A stretch of DNA of 64,000 nucleotides, taken from assembly GCA_026826555.1 (NCBI GenBank), contig JAKSZT010054581.1:2969560-3033559 (forward strand). Direction: 5' to 3'. Below, piece after piece: positions 44,345 to 58,050 of the stretch (the stretch's first letter is position 1; every line of letters starts with the position of its first letter). Both the position numbers and the translations under genes were made by a program. The DNA comes from Tolypeutes matacus. Taxonomy: Eukaryota > Chordata > Mammalia > Cingulata > Chlamyphoridae. The notes beneath the pieces were generated by a model. The model saw only the letters and a list, made by a program, of their open reading frames with translations, did no database searches and was not told the origin of the DNA.

Positions 44345-45822
44345 AACAAATTGAATTGTTTATTTCTGTATTTACACGTCTGTCAGTGGTAGCGATAAGG
44401 TTTAACCAAGAGCCACTTTCTTCTCTATTCATGGTTTCTGATGAGAGGTCAGCACTTAATCTTATAGACGTTTCCTTATATGTGATGTTTTGCTTTTCTC
44501 TTACTAATTTCAGAATTCTCTCTTTATCTCTGATATTTTTCATTCTGAATAGTTGGTATCTTAGTGTAGGTATATGAAGATTTCTTCTGTTTGGTGTGTA
44601 TTGTCTTCTTGGATGTTCATATTTATGTCTTTCATAAGTTTTCGGAAGTTTTCAGTCATTATTTCTTCAAATATTCTTTTTGCCCCTTTTCCATTCTTTC
44701 CTCCTTCAGGGACACTGATAATGTGTATGTTTGTGCATTTCACTTTATCATTTAATTCCCTGAGACCATGTTTCATTTTTTCCATTGTCTCCTTTCTGTG
44801 TTTCTGTCTTTTCCAGTTCAGAAGTTCTGACTTCAAAATCAATAATTCTGTCTTTGAGCAATGGAAATCTGCTCTTATGTGCCTCTAATGTATTTTTAAT
44901 CTCATCCATTGTGTCTTTCATTCCCATAAGTTGTGTTACTTTTCTTTGCAGGGTTTCAAATTGTTCTTTATGCCCACTCAATGTCTTCTTAAAATACTTT
45001 ATTCTTTATTCTTATTTTCTTTCAATTTTTTGAATTGATTTATGAGGGTTTTGTGATTATCTTTTATTAATTGTCTTAAATCCTGAATCTCTTAAGGATA
45101 TTTGGTTTTTCCTTTGGCTGGACCATATCTTCCTGTTTCCTAGTTTGTCTTGTAATTTTTTCCAATGTGTAGCCATCTGAATGTGTTGGTGAATTTACTC
45201 TGAAGGCCAATATCTCTTTCTTGCCTATTTGCTTTTCACAACTCTCTTTGATATTTGGTTCAACTTATTTTAAGTCTTTAAATTTGCCCAGCTTAAGGTA
45301 TCAAAATTGGGCCAGGTACTCACTGCTGCGGCAAAGATTATCTCCCAAGAGTTAGGGTACAGAGAAACCCAAAATCAATTTCTGTGCAATTTTCTGACTG
45401 GCCATCAGATGGTGCTTATCTGCACACTTTTTCATGGAGGTGTTTCAATTTTTACTTTCCTGTGTTTTCGTCTGGCCAGAGCCAATATTCAAAGTGGGCT
45501 CTGCTGACCAAATTCACTGAAAAGAAGTCTCTTGACTCTCTATCTCTTTTTCCTTATAACAGCTGGCAGGGTGGAAGATGTCTGTTATGCTCCAGCTTAA
45601 TATATTGGTTGTGGGGCCACTGCAGGAGGTTTGTTAACTCACATTTGTTGTTTAGCATTCATCTCTCTCACTCCCTCATCCTCCTGGGAGTTCTGTAGCA
45701 CTGTTCTGGTCCTCTGAGTCCCAATGTAGGTCCCTCAGACAGTTTTTGGATCTTTTTCTATTGTTTTTATGATAGATTTGATCCCTGCCTGCCTATTCTG
45801 ATGCCATCTTCCTGGAACCTAT
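44345..45822 (-). mobile_element. 5' half of an L1 (5'UTR and ORF1 only)
   Basis: Read leftwards from 45822: a 5' end with 'aagatggca', a 5'UTR of about 800 bp, then ORF1 with coiled-coil-type and RRM-type text (44981-44561) and the 'SIRLSADLSSETM' part near 44420. It stops near 44345 without ORF2 or poly-A. This is the opposite of the usual 5' truncation. Confidence 0.75.
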
Positions 45823-45825
45823 ATC

Positions 45826-45985
45826 TGTTTTATTTTATTTTATTTTGTGTTATTTCTTTTATTGTATTATTTTATTTTATTATAGTTATTTTAATTTTAT
45901 TTTATGGTACTGGGGCTGGGAATTGATTCTGGGTCCTCATATGTGGGAAGCTGGTACTCAACAACCAAGCCATATTGGCTGCCCT
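45826..45985 (-). mobile_element. DAS-like SINE
   Basis: TTTTA-rich tail (45826-45905) followed by 'ggtactggggctgggaattgattctgggtcctcatatgtggg' (45906-45947) and 'tcaacaaccaagccatattgg', the tRNA-derived part in reverse. Confidence 0.7.
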
Positions 45986-45989
45986 GAGT

Positions 45990-46105
45990 TGATTTTTTAA
46001 ATTTCTTTGCTTATGTTTGTTTTTAGGAAGCACTGGGAACCAAACCCAGGACCTCCCATTTGGAAAGCAGGCACTCAACCACTTGAGCCACTCCTGTTCC
46101 CCTCT
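45990..46105 (-). mobile_element. DAS-like SINE, second copy
   Basis: 'aggaagcactgggaaccaaacccaggacctccca' (46025-46058) then 'aggcactcaaccacttgagcc' is a well-preserved reverse tRNA-derived head with recognisable box A and box B complements. It directly abuts the copy to its left. Confidence 0.82.
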
Positions 46106-46482
46106 AATTTATTTTTGTATCCACTTAATTTAGTAGCTTACACATGTTTTTCCTATACATTTCTCCCCTCCACTGTTACAAAGATATCATCACAAATTAC
46201 CCATTTATATACTGTAAGTCCAACATCACTGATTCATCAGTACTTTTCATGGACTTAAGTTTTAGATATTTTAGTTTGAAAAAGTGGATACACAATGCCC
46301 CCCCAAAAAAAAAACAATATTAATTGTATTTATGTTTTCTCAAATTGTTTCCTTTAATAAAGGTCTTTATATCTATGGAGTAAATCTCCTGTCTATTATC
46401 CCTTCCATTCAACCCAAAGAACTTTGTTTAGAATTCCTTTTAGAGCTGATATAGTGGTGATAAACTCCCTCATTTTTTAAAA
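46106..46482. other. no gene; possible old L1 scrap
   Basis: 46430-46475 ('agagctgatatagtggtgataaactccctca' region) resembles antisense sequence near an L1 ORF1/ORF2 junction. The rest is unassigned. Confidence 0.35.
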
Positions 46483-46753
46483 TGAGGGAATGCATCTTAA
46501 CTCTTACTCAGTTTTTGTCCTTTTTAAAAATTACTTAAATATATGTTAATATTATTAATATAAATTTGTGAGTTTTGAGAACAGTCATGTATAAAATATA
46601 GGCTACCCATATACCACCTTATTATTAGCACCATATATTGGTGTCATAAATTTTTAATAATCACATTTTTATACTTGTACTATTAACTGTAGCCTATAAT
46701 TTCAATTAAGGTTTATTTTGTAATGTGCAGTTCCATCAATTTTTATTCTAGTA

Positions 46754-46788
<35 letters not shown>

Positions 46789-47695
46789 AAGATTTCTCCT
46801 TTTAACCACATTCAAATACAAAATTCACTGCTGTTGATTACATTCACAGTGACATGGTACTAATAACACCCTTCATTATCAAAAACAATTTTATCATCCC
46901 CAAAAGAAACTCTGTATATTTTATCCATTACCTTCATATTCCCTAATCCCACTCATGTACCTCATAAACTGTAGTCTAGATTTTGGCTCTATGAGATTGT
47001 TATTCTAACTATTTCATATCAGTGAGATCAAACAATGTTGTTCTTTCATGTCTGGCTTATTTCATTCAACATGCTGTCTTCAAGATTCACCTACATTGTC
47101 ACATTATCAGAATTTTATCCATTTCTATGGCTGAATGAAATTCCACTTTGTTCACATATGCCATTTTGCTTATCCATTCATTGATTGATGTAAAATGAGA
47201 ATGCTTCCATCTTTTAGCAGGTGTGAATAATGCTGCTATGATAAACAGCGTGTAAATGTCTTTTTTAGTTCCTGCTTTCAAATCTTTTGAGTATATTCAT
47301 AGAAATGTTTTTGTGGGATCTTGTGGAAAAACTACACTTACCTTTCTGAGGAACAACCAAACTGCCCTCCACACAGCTGCACCATTTTACATTACTAACA
47401 GCAATGAGTGAGTGTTCCAGTTTCTCCATATACTCTCCAACACTTGTAATTTTTCATTTTTTAATAGTAGCCATTCTAGGTGATGTGAAATTGTATCTCT
47501 TTGAGGGTTTTTTTTTTGTGTGTGTGTGTGTTTCCTTGATGGCTAATCATGTTGAGTATCTTTTCATGTGTTTGTAGCCATTTGTATATCTTCTTCACAG
47601 AAATGTCTATTGATAAATTTTGCATAATTTTAAATTGGATTTAATCATTTTCTTGTTGAGTTGAAGGATTAAATTAATATTGTGGATATTAAAAC
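46483..47695 (-). mobile_element. old L1 3'UTR and ORF2 end
   Basis: 'ggcttatttcattcaacatg' (47056) and 'tgcttatccattcattgattgatg' (47167) are antisense L1 ORF2 C-terminal text, with 3'UTR to the left. A 60-codon minus ORF (47281-47099) matches the 'WISKMAYVNKVEFHSA' region. (TA)n at 46758-46783. It abuts the + strand L1 at 47705. Confidence 0.75.
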
Positions 47696-48418
47696 ATAAT
47701 TGGAACTTCTAGGAAGAGGGCAGACTAGTAAGACAGGGGACTCTCTTCTCCTCCAAAAAAATAGCTAGAGGACAGGCTGAAACAGCCCAGAAAAGATCTT
47801 CTAGGGCTTAAGACACCAGGAGAAGGCTGGACACCACCCAACCTTCTGGGTGAGAAGGACAAAGAATGAAAATCACAATGACAGAAATGGACTGCTTGTT
47901 GAGGGCTCAGAGGGGAGTGGAAATATTTCTGACCTGGAAAAAGGGAGAGGGCTGACAGAGAAGGCTGGAGAACTGTCTCAGAGAAAGTTTGAATTATAAG
48001 GCTCGTAGCCTCTAGACAGGAAGCTCTATCACATTGATCCAGTCTTTGTTGCAATGAATACACTCTGACCAGGCACTGAACTGAGAGCTGCCAAAGAGCA
48101 CCATCTGCTGGCAGACCAAGGAAATGCACACAAGAAAATTAAAAATAAGTAGGAGTGGCAGGTTCCTACCTCTATCGCCTCCTTCCCCCAGGCCCTAGGA
48201 AGTGACTCTACCACCAATTACTGGGTCCAATGCCCAGTTTCAAGCAAACAGGAGGACAATCCTAACAATCCAGGTCAAGCTAAGAATCAAAGAGCAGTTG
48301 TAATACAACCTCCTGCAAGTATATCCCTAGAAATAGAAAGAAATTAAGCATCTGAGTAAACTACATCCTAATCAGATTCCTAGGTATCAGCAAAAGCCAT
48401 ACTAAGAAAATAGAAGAC

Positions 48419-49342
48419 ATGAACCAAGGAAAGAAATATATCAAAGCCCCAGAAGAGATGCAGAATTTGAGAGAACTAATCAGTGAGATGCAAACAAATT
48501 TTCAAATCAATTTAATGAATTGAAAGGCAATATGGATAAAGAGATAATGACATCAAGAAGTCATTGGGTGAGTACAAAGAAGAATATGAAATCATGAGCA
48601 AAAAAGTAACAGACCTCATGGGAAGTAAAGACACACTAGGTGAGATCGAAAATACATTTGAGGCATACAACAGCAGACTCAAATGATAGAAGAAAGCATA
48701 ACTAATACCAAATACATAACAGGTAAAATCAAAAGAAAAAAAAGAACACAGAGAGAAAAGAATGGAAAAGATTGAGCAGGGGCTCAGAGAGTTGAATGAC
48801 AACACAAAATGCAAGAACATATGTGTCATGGAAGTTCCAAAAGGAGAAGAGAATGTAAAGGGGGCAGAAAGAATATTTGAGGAAATAATAGCTGAAAATT
48901 TCCCAATTCTCCTGAAAGAAATGAACTTACATGTCCAAGAAGCACACCCTAACCCAATCAGAATAAATGCAAATAAACCTACTCCAAGACAAATACTACT
49001 CAGAAGGTCACATGTCAAAGATAAAGAGAATATTCTCAGAGTAGCAAGAAAGAAGCAAACTATCATGTACAAGGGATGTCCAGGAAGATTTAGCATAGGT
49101 TTCTCTTCCGAAACCATGGAGGCAGGAAGACAGTGTTACGATACAATTAGGATACTGTAGAGAAAAGCTGCCAGCTAAGAATTCTTTATCCATCAAAATT
49201 GTCCTTCAAATACGAAGGTGAATATAAAATATACAGAAACTAAGAGAGTTTGCAAAAAAGAAACCACCTTTGCAGAAAATATTAAGGGAAGGCTTAGAAC
49301 CTGAAAGAAAAAGACAGGAGAGATTTGGAGGAGTGTATAGAA
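48419..49342 (+). pseudogene. L1 ORF1, older copy
   Basis: Start at ATG 48419 by analogy with the copy at 8804. Stops and shifts affect the coiled-coil part. 48762-49160 is open and holds the RRM-type region ('ICVMEVPKGEENVKGAE') and the C-terminal 'FSIGFSSETMEAGRQCYDTI'. The end is placed by similarity to the copy ending at 18688. Confidence 0.8.
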
Positions 49343-49421
49343 GAAAGAATAGCAGAAAGGATAACCAAAAGAGTAAAAAGAGACAAAAATAAGATATGAC
49401 ATATGAAAACCAAAGAATAAG

Positions 49422-52400
49422 ATGGAGGAAGTAAGTAGAGTGTTTATAGTAATATCATTGAATGTGAATGGATTAGACACCCCAATCAAAAGATACAGGC
49501 TGATAGAATGGATAAAACAAAAACATAAGCCATCCATATGCTGCTTACAAGAAACTCGCCTTATACCCAGGGATACAAATTGGTGAAATTGAAAGGTTGG
49601 AAAATGATAGTCCATGCAAATAGTAATCAGAAAAGAGCAGGGGTGGCTATACTAATGTCAAACAAAACAGACTTTAAATGCAAAAATGTTATGAGATACA
49701 GAAGGCCATTATATATTAATAAAAGGGACAATCCACCAAGAAGATACAACCATCATAAATATCTATGCACTTAACCAGGATGCCCCAAAATACATGAGAC
49801 AAACTCTTGGAAAACTGAAGTGAGAAATAGATATTTCTACAATATTCTTTGGAGACCTCAATATCCCACTCACATCATTAGATAGAACAAGTAGACAGAA
49901 GATCAACAAGGAAACAGAGACTGTGAAGAATATGATAAATGAGTTAGACCTAACAGACGTATACAAAACACTGTATCCAAACTCATTGGGTTATACATTC
50001 CTCTCAAGTGCCCATGGATCTTTCTCCAGGATAGATGACATATTAGTACACAATGCCACTCTCAATAAATAAAAAAGATCGAAATTATAAAAAGCACCTT
50101 CTCAGATCATAATGGAATGAAACTGGAAATCAATAAGGGACAGGAAAAAAGTAAATTCCCAAATGTGTGGAGTCTTAACAACACACTTCTAAATAATCAG
50201 TGGGTCAAAGAAGAAATTGCAAGTGAAATCAGTAAATATAGTGAGACAAATGAAAATAAGAACACAATGTATCAAAACTTATGGGATACAGTGAAGGCAG
50301 TCTTGAGAGGGAAATTTATAGCCCTAAATGCCTATATTAAAAAAGAAGAAAGAGCTAAACTCAAAGATTTAACTGAACAAGTAAAGAAACTAGAAAAGAA
50401 CAGCAAACCAATCCCAAAGCAAGCAGAAGGAAAGAAATAATAAAGATGAGACCAGAAATAAATGAAATTGAGAACAATAAAAAATAGAGAAAATCAACAA
50501 AACCAAAAGCTGATTCTTTGAGAAGGTCAATAAAATTGACAAACCCCTAGCTAGAATAGAAAAGAAAAATAAGAGAGAAGATGCAAATTAAAAAATCAGA
50601 AATGAAAGAGGGGAAGTTACAACCAACCTCCCAGAAATAAAAAGAATCATAAGAGGATATTATAAGAAACTGTATGCCAACAAACAAGACAACATAGATG
50701 AAATGGACAAATTCCTACAAACGCACAACCAACCTACACTGACACTACAAGAAATACAAGAACTTAACACGCCAATCACATTTAAGGAGGTTGAATTCCT
50801 CATCAAAAATCTCACAGCCAAGAAAAATCCAGGACCAGATGGCTTCACAAGTGAATTCAACGAAGCATTTTGAAAAGAACTAACAATAATCCTGTTTAAA
50901 CTCTTTCAAAAAATTAAATAGGAGGGAAAATTACCCAAAATGTTTTATGAAGCCAACATCACCCTAATACCAAAGCCAGATAAAGATTCCACAAGAAAAG
51001 AAAACTACACACCAACAATCTCTTTTATAAACATAAATGCAAAATCCTCAACAAAATACTTGCAATTTCAATCAACAGCATATCAAAAGTTATACTTCAT
51101 GACCAAGTGGGATTTATTCTTGATATGCAAGACTGGTTCAATATAAGAAAATCAATCAAAATAATACACCACATTAACAAATAGAAGGAATAAAACAATC
51201 GATGCATAAAAGGCATTCAACAAAATCCAACATCTTTTTTGATAAAAACACTTCAAGAGTTAAGAATAAAAGGGAAAGTCCTCAATATGATAAAAGGCAT
51301 ATATGAAAAATGCACAGCCAACATCAAGCTCAAGGAGGAAAGGCTGAAACCTTTCCCTCTAAGATCAGAACAAGACAAGAAGGCCCACAGTCACCGTTGT
51401 AATTGAATATTGTATTAGAAGTTCTAGCTACGGCAGTTAGACAAGAAAAAAAAAGGCATCCAAATAGGAAAAGAGGGAGTAAAGTCTCTCATTGTTTGCA
51501 GATGATGTGATCCTGTACTTAGAAAATCCTGAATTATCCATGACAGAGCCTCTTAAGGTAATAAATTAGTTCAGCCAAGTTGCAGGGTACAAGATCAACA
51601 TGCAAAATCAGTAATGATTTTAGTACAAAAATCAGTAATGTTTACTATTGAACAATCTGAGGGGGACATTAGGGGAAAACTTCCATTTTCAATAGCAACA
51701 AAAAGACTCACATACCTAAAAATCAATTTAACCAAAGAAGTACAGGACCTATATGCAGAAAACTACAAAACAATGCTAAAAGAAATTTTAAAAGACCTAA
51801 ACAAATGGAAAGACATTCCATGTTCATGGATTGGAAGAAAAAATATCCTGAAGATGTCAGTCTTACCTAAACTGATTTATAGATTCAATGCAATACCAAT
51901 TAAAATCCCAACAGCTTAATTTACAGAATTAGAGAACACAATTACCAAATTCATTTGAAAGGGAAAGTGCCCCCAAATAGCCAAAAACATTCTAAAAAAG
52001 AAGAGCAACATGTGAAGAATTTCACTGGCTGACCTTGGAACTTATTACAAAGCTACAGTGGTCAAACAGCATGGTACTGGCATAAAAATAGACACATTGA
52101 TCAGTGGAATAGAATTGAGAATGCAGAAATAATCCCTCAGCTATACAGTCAACTGGTTTTTAACAGAACAACCAAGTTAGTGATGATGGGATAAAAGTCT
52201 CTTCAACAAATGGTGCTGGGACAACTGGATATCTATAATGATAAGAATGAAAAAGGACTCATCTCATTCCCTATATAAGAATCAACTCAAAATTCATCAA
52301 AGACCTAAATATAAAAGCCAGGACCATAAAGCTACTAGAAGAAAATATAGGTATAGGGAAACATCTTCAAGACCTTGTAGTAGGTGGTAGTTTCTTGGAC

Positions 52401-53222
52401 CTTACATGCAAAGCACATGCAACAAAAGAAAAAACAGATAAATGGGACCTCCTTAAAATTAAACACTTTTGCACCTCACAGGACTTTGTGAAAATGGTGA
52501 AAAGACAGCCAATTCAATGGGAGAAAATATTTGGAAATCACATATCTGATAAGGGTTTAACATCCAGGATATATAAAGAGATGTTACAAGACAACAATAA
52601 AAACATAAAGAACCCAAATTGAAAATGGGCAAAAGACTTGAATAGATATTTGTCCGAAGAAATAAAAATGGGAGAAAAACACATGAAGAAATACTCAACA
52701 TCACTAATGATTATGGAAATGCAAATCAAAACTACAATGAGATATTTCACAACTATCAGAATGGCTACAGTTAAAATGTCAGAATACTACAAGTGTTGGA
52801 GAGGATGTGGAGAGATAGGGACATTTATTCACTGTTGGTGGGAATGCAGAATGGTACGCCACTGTGGAGGACTGTTTGGCAGTTCCTAAAGAAATAGAAT
52901 ATAGACTTGAAACATGACCCTTCTATATTACTACTGGAAATATATCCAGAAGACCTGAGAGCAGTGACATGTACAGACATCTACACACATGTTCATAGTG
53001 ACATTATTCATGATTGCCAAAAGCTGGAACCAATCCCAGTGTCCATTAACAGAGGAATGGATTAACAAACTGTGGTGTATTCACACAATGGAATGTTATG
53101 CAGCTGTAAGAAGAAATGAAGTCATAAAACATATGACAACATGGATGAACCTGGGGGACATTATGTTGAGTGAAGAAAGCCAGACACAAAATGACAAATA
53201 CTGTATGATTGCATTACTATGA
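49422..53222 (+). pseudogene. L1 ORF2, older copy
   Basis: About 1,266 codons by length. Endonuclease text starts at 49450 ('ISLNVNGLDTPIKR'), with the 'CCLQET' motif near 49540. A linker part is open at 50117-50440. RT text lies at 50940-51920 with the catalytic box decayed around 51490 ('LFADDVILYLE' in a shifted frame). The C-terminal 'CWRGCGEIGTFIHCWWECRM' lies at 52790-52850. Multiple frame breaks. Confidence 0.87.
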
Positions 53223-53377
53223 ACCAATTATAGTGTGTAACACATTGTATAATTTTTTAAAAAGATATATATCCAGTACATTTAATTGAGAAATATATGT
53301 TTTTATTCAAACGTGTTTTCTTTTTAGTTCTTAATTGCTTATATTTTCAAATAAATGTACAAACTAAAGTGAAAAAA

Positions 53378-56300
53378 GAAAATACAATTTACAAGAACAA
53401 TAAAGAGTATCATAAGAGGATACTTTGAAAGATTGTGTGCCAACAAGAATGATAATTTAGAGGAAATGGACAAATTCCTAGAAACACACAAGCAGCCTAC
53501 ACTGACAAAAGAATAAATTGATGAACTCAACAGACCAATCACAAGAAACAATATTGAATTTGACATAAAAACTTCCCAAAAAAGAAGAGCCCAGGACCAG
53601 ATGGCTTCACAGGTGAATTCTACCAAGCATTCTGGAAAGAATTAACAACAATCCTTCTTAATCTCTTCCAAAAAAAAGTAGAAGGAACAATGCTTAACTC
53701 TTTCATGATGCCAACATTACTCTAATACCAAAGCCAAAGAATATTGCCAAAAGAAAGGAAAATTACAGTTCAACCTCTCTCATGAACCTAGATGCTAAAA
53801 TCCTCAACAAAATACTTATCATATTCAGCAATACATCAAACGAAGTTAAACACCATGAGCAACTGGGTTTCATCCCTGGTATGCAAGGATAATTCAACAT
53901 AAGAAAATCAATGTAATACACCACCTAAACAGATGAAAAGAAAAAAATCTTATGCTCGTTTCTACAGATGCAGAAAAAGCACTTGACAAAATACAGCACC
54001 CTTTCCTGATAAAAATATTGTAAAGGATAGTAAGATATGGAAACTTCCACAACATCATAAAGGGTATATATGAAAAGCCCACAGTTAACATCATATTCAA
54101 TGGTGAAATCCTAAAAGCTTTCACTTTATAAGATTGGGAACAGGACAAGAATGCCCACTATCACTACTTCTATTTAACATTGTCTTAGAAGTACTTGCTC
54201 AAGCACTGGAGCAAGAAAAAGATATAAAAGGCATCCAAATTGGAAAGGAAGAAGTAAAAATTTCACTATTTGCAGATGACATGAGCCTATACATACAAAG
54301 CCCTGAGAAATCTATCACAAAGCTTCTAAAGCTTATAAATGAGTTCAGTAAAGTCACAGGTTGTACAATCACTGCACAAAAATCAGTAGCATTACTGTAT
54401 ACCAATAATGAGCAATCTGAGGAGGAAATCAAGAAAAAAAATCCCATTTACAATAGTAACTGGAAGAATCAAATACCAAGGAATAAATTTAACTTAAGAT
54501 GTAAATGACTTATATACAGAAAACTACACAATATTTTTAAAGGAAATCAAAGAAGACTTAAACAAATGGGAGAGTATTCCCTGTTCATGGATGGGAAGAC
54601 TAAATATCATTAAGATGTCTATCCTACCTAAACTGATCTACAGATTTAATGGAATCCCAATAAAAATCAACACAGCATTTTTTACTGAATTGGAAAAATT
54701 AACTATGAGATTTATTTGAAAGGACAAGAGACCCAGAATAGCCAAAGACATGTTGAAAAATAAAAATGTAACTGGAGAAATCATACTACCTGACTTTAAA
54801 ACATACTACAAAACTATACTGGCCAAAACTGCATGGTATTGGCACAAGGATAGACATACTGACCAATGGGAAAAAATGGAGGATTCTGATATAGACCCTC
54901 CCATATGCAGTCATCTGATATTTTAGAAGGCCACCAAGCCCACTGAACTGGGAGAAAATGGCCTCTTCAACAAATAGTGCTTGGAGAACTGGATATCCAT
55001 ATCCAAAAGAATGAGAGGAACACCATCTCACACATAATGCAAAAATCAATTCAAGATGGAGCAAAGTTCTAAATATAAGAGCCAAGGCCATAAAGACCTT
55101 GGAAGATAATGTAGGGAAGCATCTACAGGACCTTGTAATAGGAAATGGTTTCATGAACTTCACACCCAAATCACAAGCAATGAAAGGAAAATTAGATAAA
55201 TGGGACCTAATCAAAATTTAAAACTTTTGCACCTCAAAGGAGTTTCTCCAGAAAGTGAAAAGTCAGCCTACCCAATGGGAGAAAATATTTGGTAACCATA
55301 TATCACATAGGAGCCTAATATCCAGCATATATAAAGAAATCCTATATCTTGAAAATAAAAAGACAACCTATTAGAGGTTGTCCTGAGTACCGTTGTGGCA
55401 ACGGATGTAGGCCATTTTAAATCAGCACACCACTCAGAACCGAGTGGGAGAGAGTGTGGTCTACGGTGTGAACTGTGGTCTATGGTTGGTGGCAAGGCTC
55501 CAGGATGTGTAAGTTCATTGAGGGTGGTGGGCCACACTTGTGGGAGATGTTTGTGTGGGATGTGGTGGGAGGTGTGGGAAGTGAGCAACATGGGAATCCC
55601 AGTGGGTTCTGTGTAATATTTTGGGTAATCTAAGCACCTCTTAAAATATATGTATATATATATATATAAATAACATTTTTGTAAGCAAATACACATATAT
55701 GCATATATATTTATATATCATTTTGCAAATGTTTTTATGTATTGTGAGAATTTTGATTTTTACCCACAATAAAAATAAATAAATAATTAAAAAAAAAAAG
55801 ACAAACAATCCCATGTAAAATAAAAAAAAAAAAAAGACAACCTATTTAAAAAATGGGCAAGTGATTTGAACAGACACTTCTGCAAAGAAGAAATACAAAT
55901 GGCTAAATGGCACATGAAAAGATGCTTAACATCATTAGCTGTTAGGGAAATGCAAATCAAAACTACAATGAGATACCATCTTACACCCATTGGACTGGTG
56001 GCCATTAAAAACAGAGGACTACAAGTGTTGCAGAAGATGTGGAGAAATGAGAAGCTCATCCACTGCTTGTGGCAATGAAGAATGGTCCAGCCATGTGGAG
56101 GAGAGTTTGGCAGTTCCTCAAAAAACTAAGTATAGATCTGCCATGTGATCCAGCAATTCCACTGCTCAGTATAGACCCAGAAGAATTGAAAGCAAGGACC
56201 CAAAAAATATATATACACACCAATGTTCATAGCAACATTATTCACTCTTGCCAAAAGTTATAATCAACCCAAATGTGTATGAACAGAAGAATGGATAAAC

Positions 56301-56458
56301 AAAATGTGGTACATACATACAATGGAATATTACTCAGCTGTAAAAGGAAATACAGTACTAACACATGGAAAAAATGGATGAATCTTGAGGACCATATGTT
56401 GAGTGAAGCAAGCCAGGTATTGAAGGACAAATATTACATGATCTCTCTGATATGAATT
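53378..56458 (+). pseudogene. L1 ORF2 lacking the endonuclease, split by a tail insertion
   Basis: 5'-truncated L1 beginning after the endonuclease. RT is visible with '[10 protein letters not shown]' (near 54270) in a 124-codon open stretch. The C-terminal part follows to the 'YMISLI' stop at 56455. It matches the young-type L1 better than its left neighbour. An L1 tail (55373-55830) is inserted near the C-terminal third. Confidence 0.88.
55373..55830 (+). mobile_element. tail-only young L1 with double poly-A
   Basis: Reverse complement of 12098-12490 in full agreement, poly-A at 55788-55799, then a 22-bp segment (55800-55821) and a second poly-A (55822-55835). Flanked by an exact 16-bp duplication AAAAAGACAACCTATT (55357-55372 and 55831-55846, the second overlapping the A tract). 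Confidence 0.93.
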
Positions 56459-58050
56459 AAGTGAATTGCGCTGACTCAGAGAACTAGAGCCTGGAAGATT
56501 GGTTTACAGGATATAGAAAGGGAGAAGATTGTAAGCCAACGCCCATATGGGTGAAATTTACGATAAAGTGGAAGTGAGTAGTTGTGCAGTGAAGGGATAC
56601 GACAGGGTTGTAGTGATACTATTGTGTTGGACGGTGCAATTTTGACAGGGGGTTGGTAGGGAGTGTGAGTTGAACAGTCATGGAAATTAGGGGAGCGTTA
56701 GGGGAGGGAGCAGGTGAACACTAGTGATTGGTGGGTGTGTGCTTGAAACTACAATGTTGGGAAAGGTCTGGAAATTTTGCAAGAAAGGGTTACTGGTTTA
56801 GGGTGTTGGCTGGGGGCATTAGGGCTGGACACACCTGGGGCAGTCTTCTAGAGAATGTGCAAGTGATCATTTTGTCATAGTGTGTTGTATCAGTGGGCAG
56901 AAACCCACCCAATGAGCAGAAAGGATTTGGATTCCCATCTTGTGGAGGTCCGATATGTTCTCAAACAGCAGGGTAGGTTTCTCTTGGGAGCATGAATGGT
57001 TTCTAATAGGGGAGCACAAACCAGTGTGTAAGCCCTCAGTGTTGTTGCAAGAAACTATGAATCTTGTCCTTCAAGGAGTGAAGTCTGGTGGTCGCCATGG
57101 TTCCTGAGGAGAGGGAAAGGGAGGAATAGAATAGATGGAAGAGGGGCTATTTAGGTGGCAATGGAAGTGTTCTGTGTGATCTTGCAGTGTTGGATACAGT
57201 CCATGTTAATATTCAGCAATAATTTACAAATGTATATGGTCTAAAATATAAACCATAATATAAATCATTGACCATGGTTAGTAGGTATGTTTCAATTTTT
57301 ATACATCAATTGTAACAAATGTACCACCTGCACATAAAAATTTTATTAATATAGGAAGGCATAAAGGGCAAGGATTTTGTGTATATGGGAGTCCCCTACA
57401 TTCTGTATGTGAATTTACTGTGACCTAAATCTTCTGTGAAGACACCACACAAAATAGTATGGTACTGGGGAAGAAATGTCACTGAAAATGTCACTGTATA
57501 TACAGGACAACAAATATTACAGAGATGAAAGGCAAAACATCAAAAAAAAGTTTTAAAATATTTTTCATTATTTTTTAATATCCCAATTTTAAAATTTTAG
57601 TTTTAGTTTTTCTAAATTATTATGTATTTTATTTCTTATGTTTAAACCTATCATCATTATTTCATTTTCCTATTAATTGTATTTGGTGATATTCTTGGTT
57701 TCATTTTTGAAGAAGTTTTGGACCACAGAAGGTTTACAACTGTGGCAGGGGAGGGTCTTTGGTGTGGGGTATCATTGATGGGGGATACATGGTAGGATGT
57801 TCACCTGGGCTTACATATAAGATATATAAATGTGTTCAAATGTTCATGGGGCACCATCACATTAGATACAGATTCACACAATAACTGAAACAATATTGAA
57901 TTCCCATCCTGGGAAGCTCTGCTACATTCTCTAATGGAACAACAACAATCCCCCATGTACAGGGGCAATGACTAGTGAAGAAGGGTGGTCCATTGATGGG
58001 CCCTTGATATTGATGATTATGCTTATTCACATATTTTACTCATGATTGAA
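56459..58050 (+). mobile_element. L1 3'UTR
   Basis: Continues from ORF2: G-rich 56500-56900, 'gtccatgttaatattcagcaat' near 57200, the 'ccatggttagtaggtatg' block near 57270 and the 'gaagttttggaccacagaagg' block near 57711. The second half parallels 60690-61270. No ORF supported. The right boundary is approximate. Confidence 0.7.

Larger units (their letters stand above)
47705..53372 (+). mobile_element. near full-length older L1
   Basis: 5'UTR from about 47705 ('gaggaagagggcagac' style start), ORF1 from about 48419 to 49342, ORF2 from 49422 to 53222, and a very short AT-rich 3' end of about 150 bp. The short 3' end contrasts with the 2.7-kb 3'UTR of the young L1 at 12098. Many stops and shifts. 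Confidence 0.88.
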
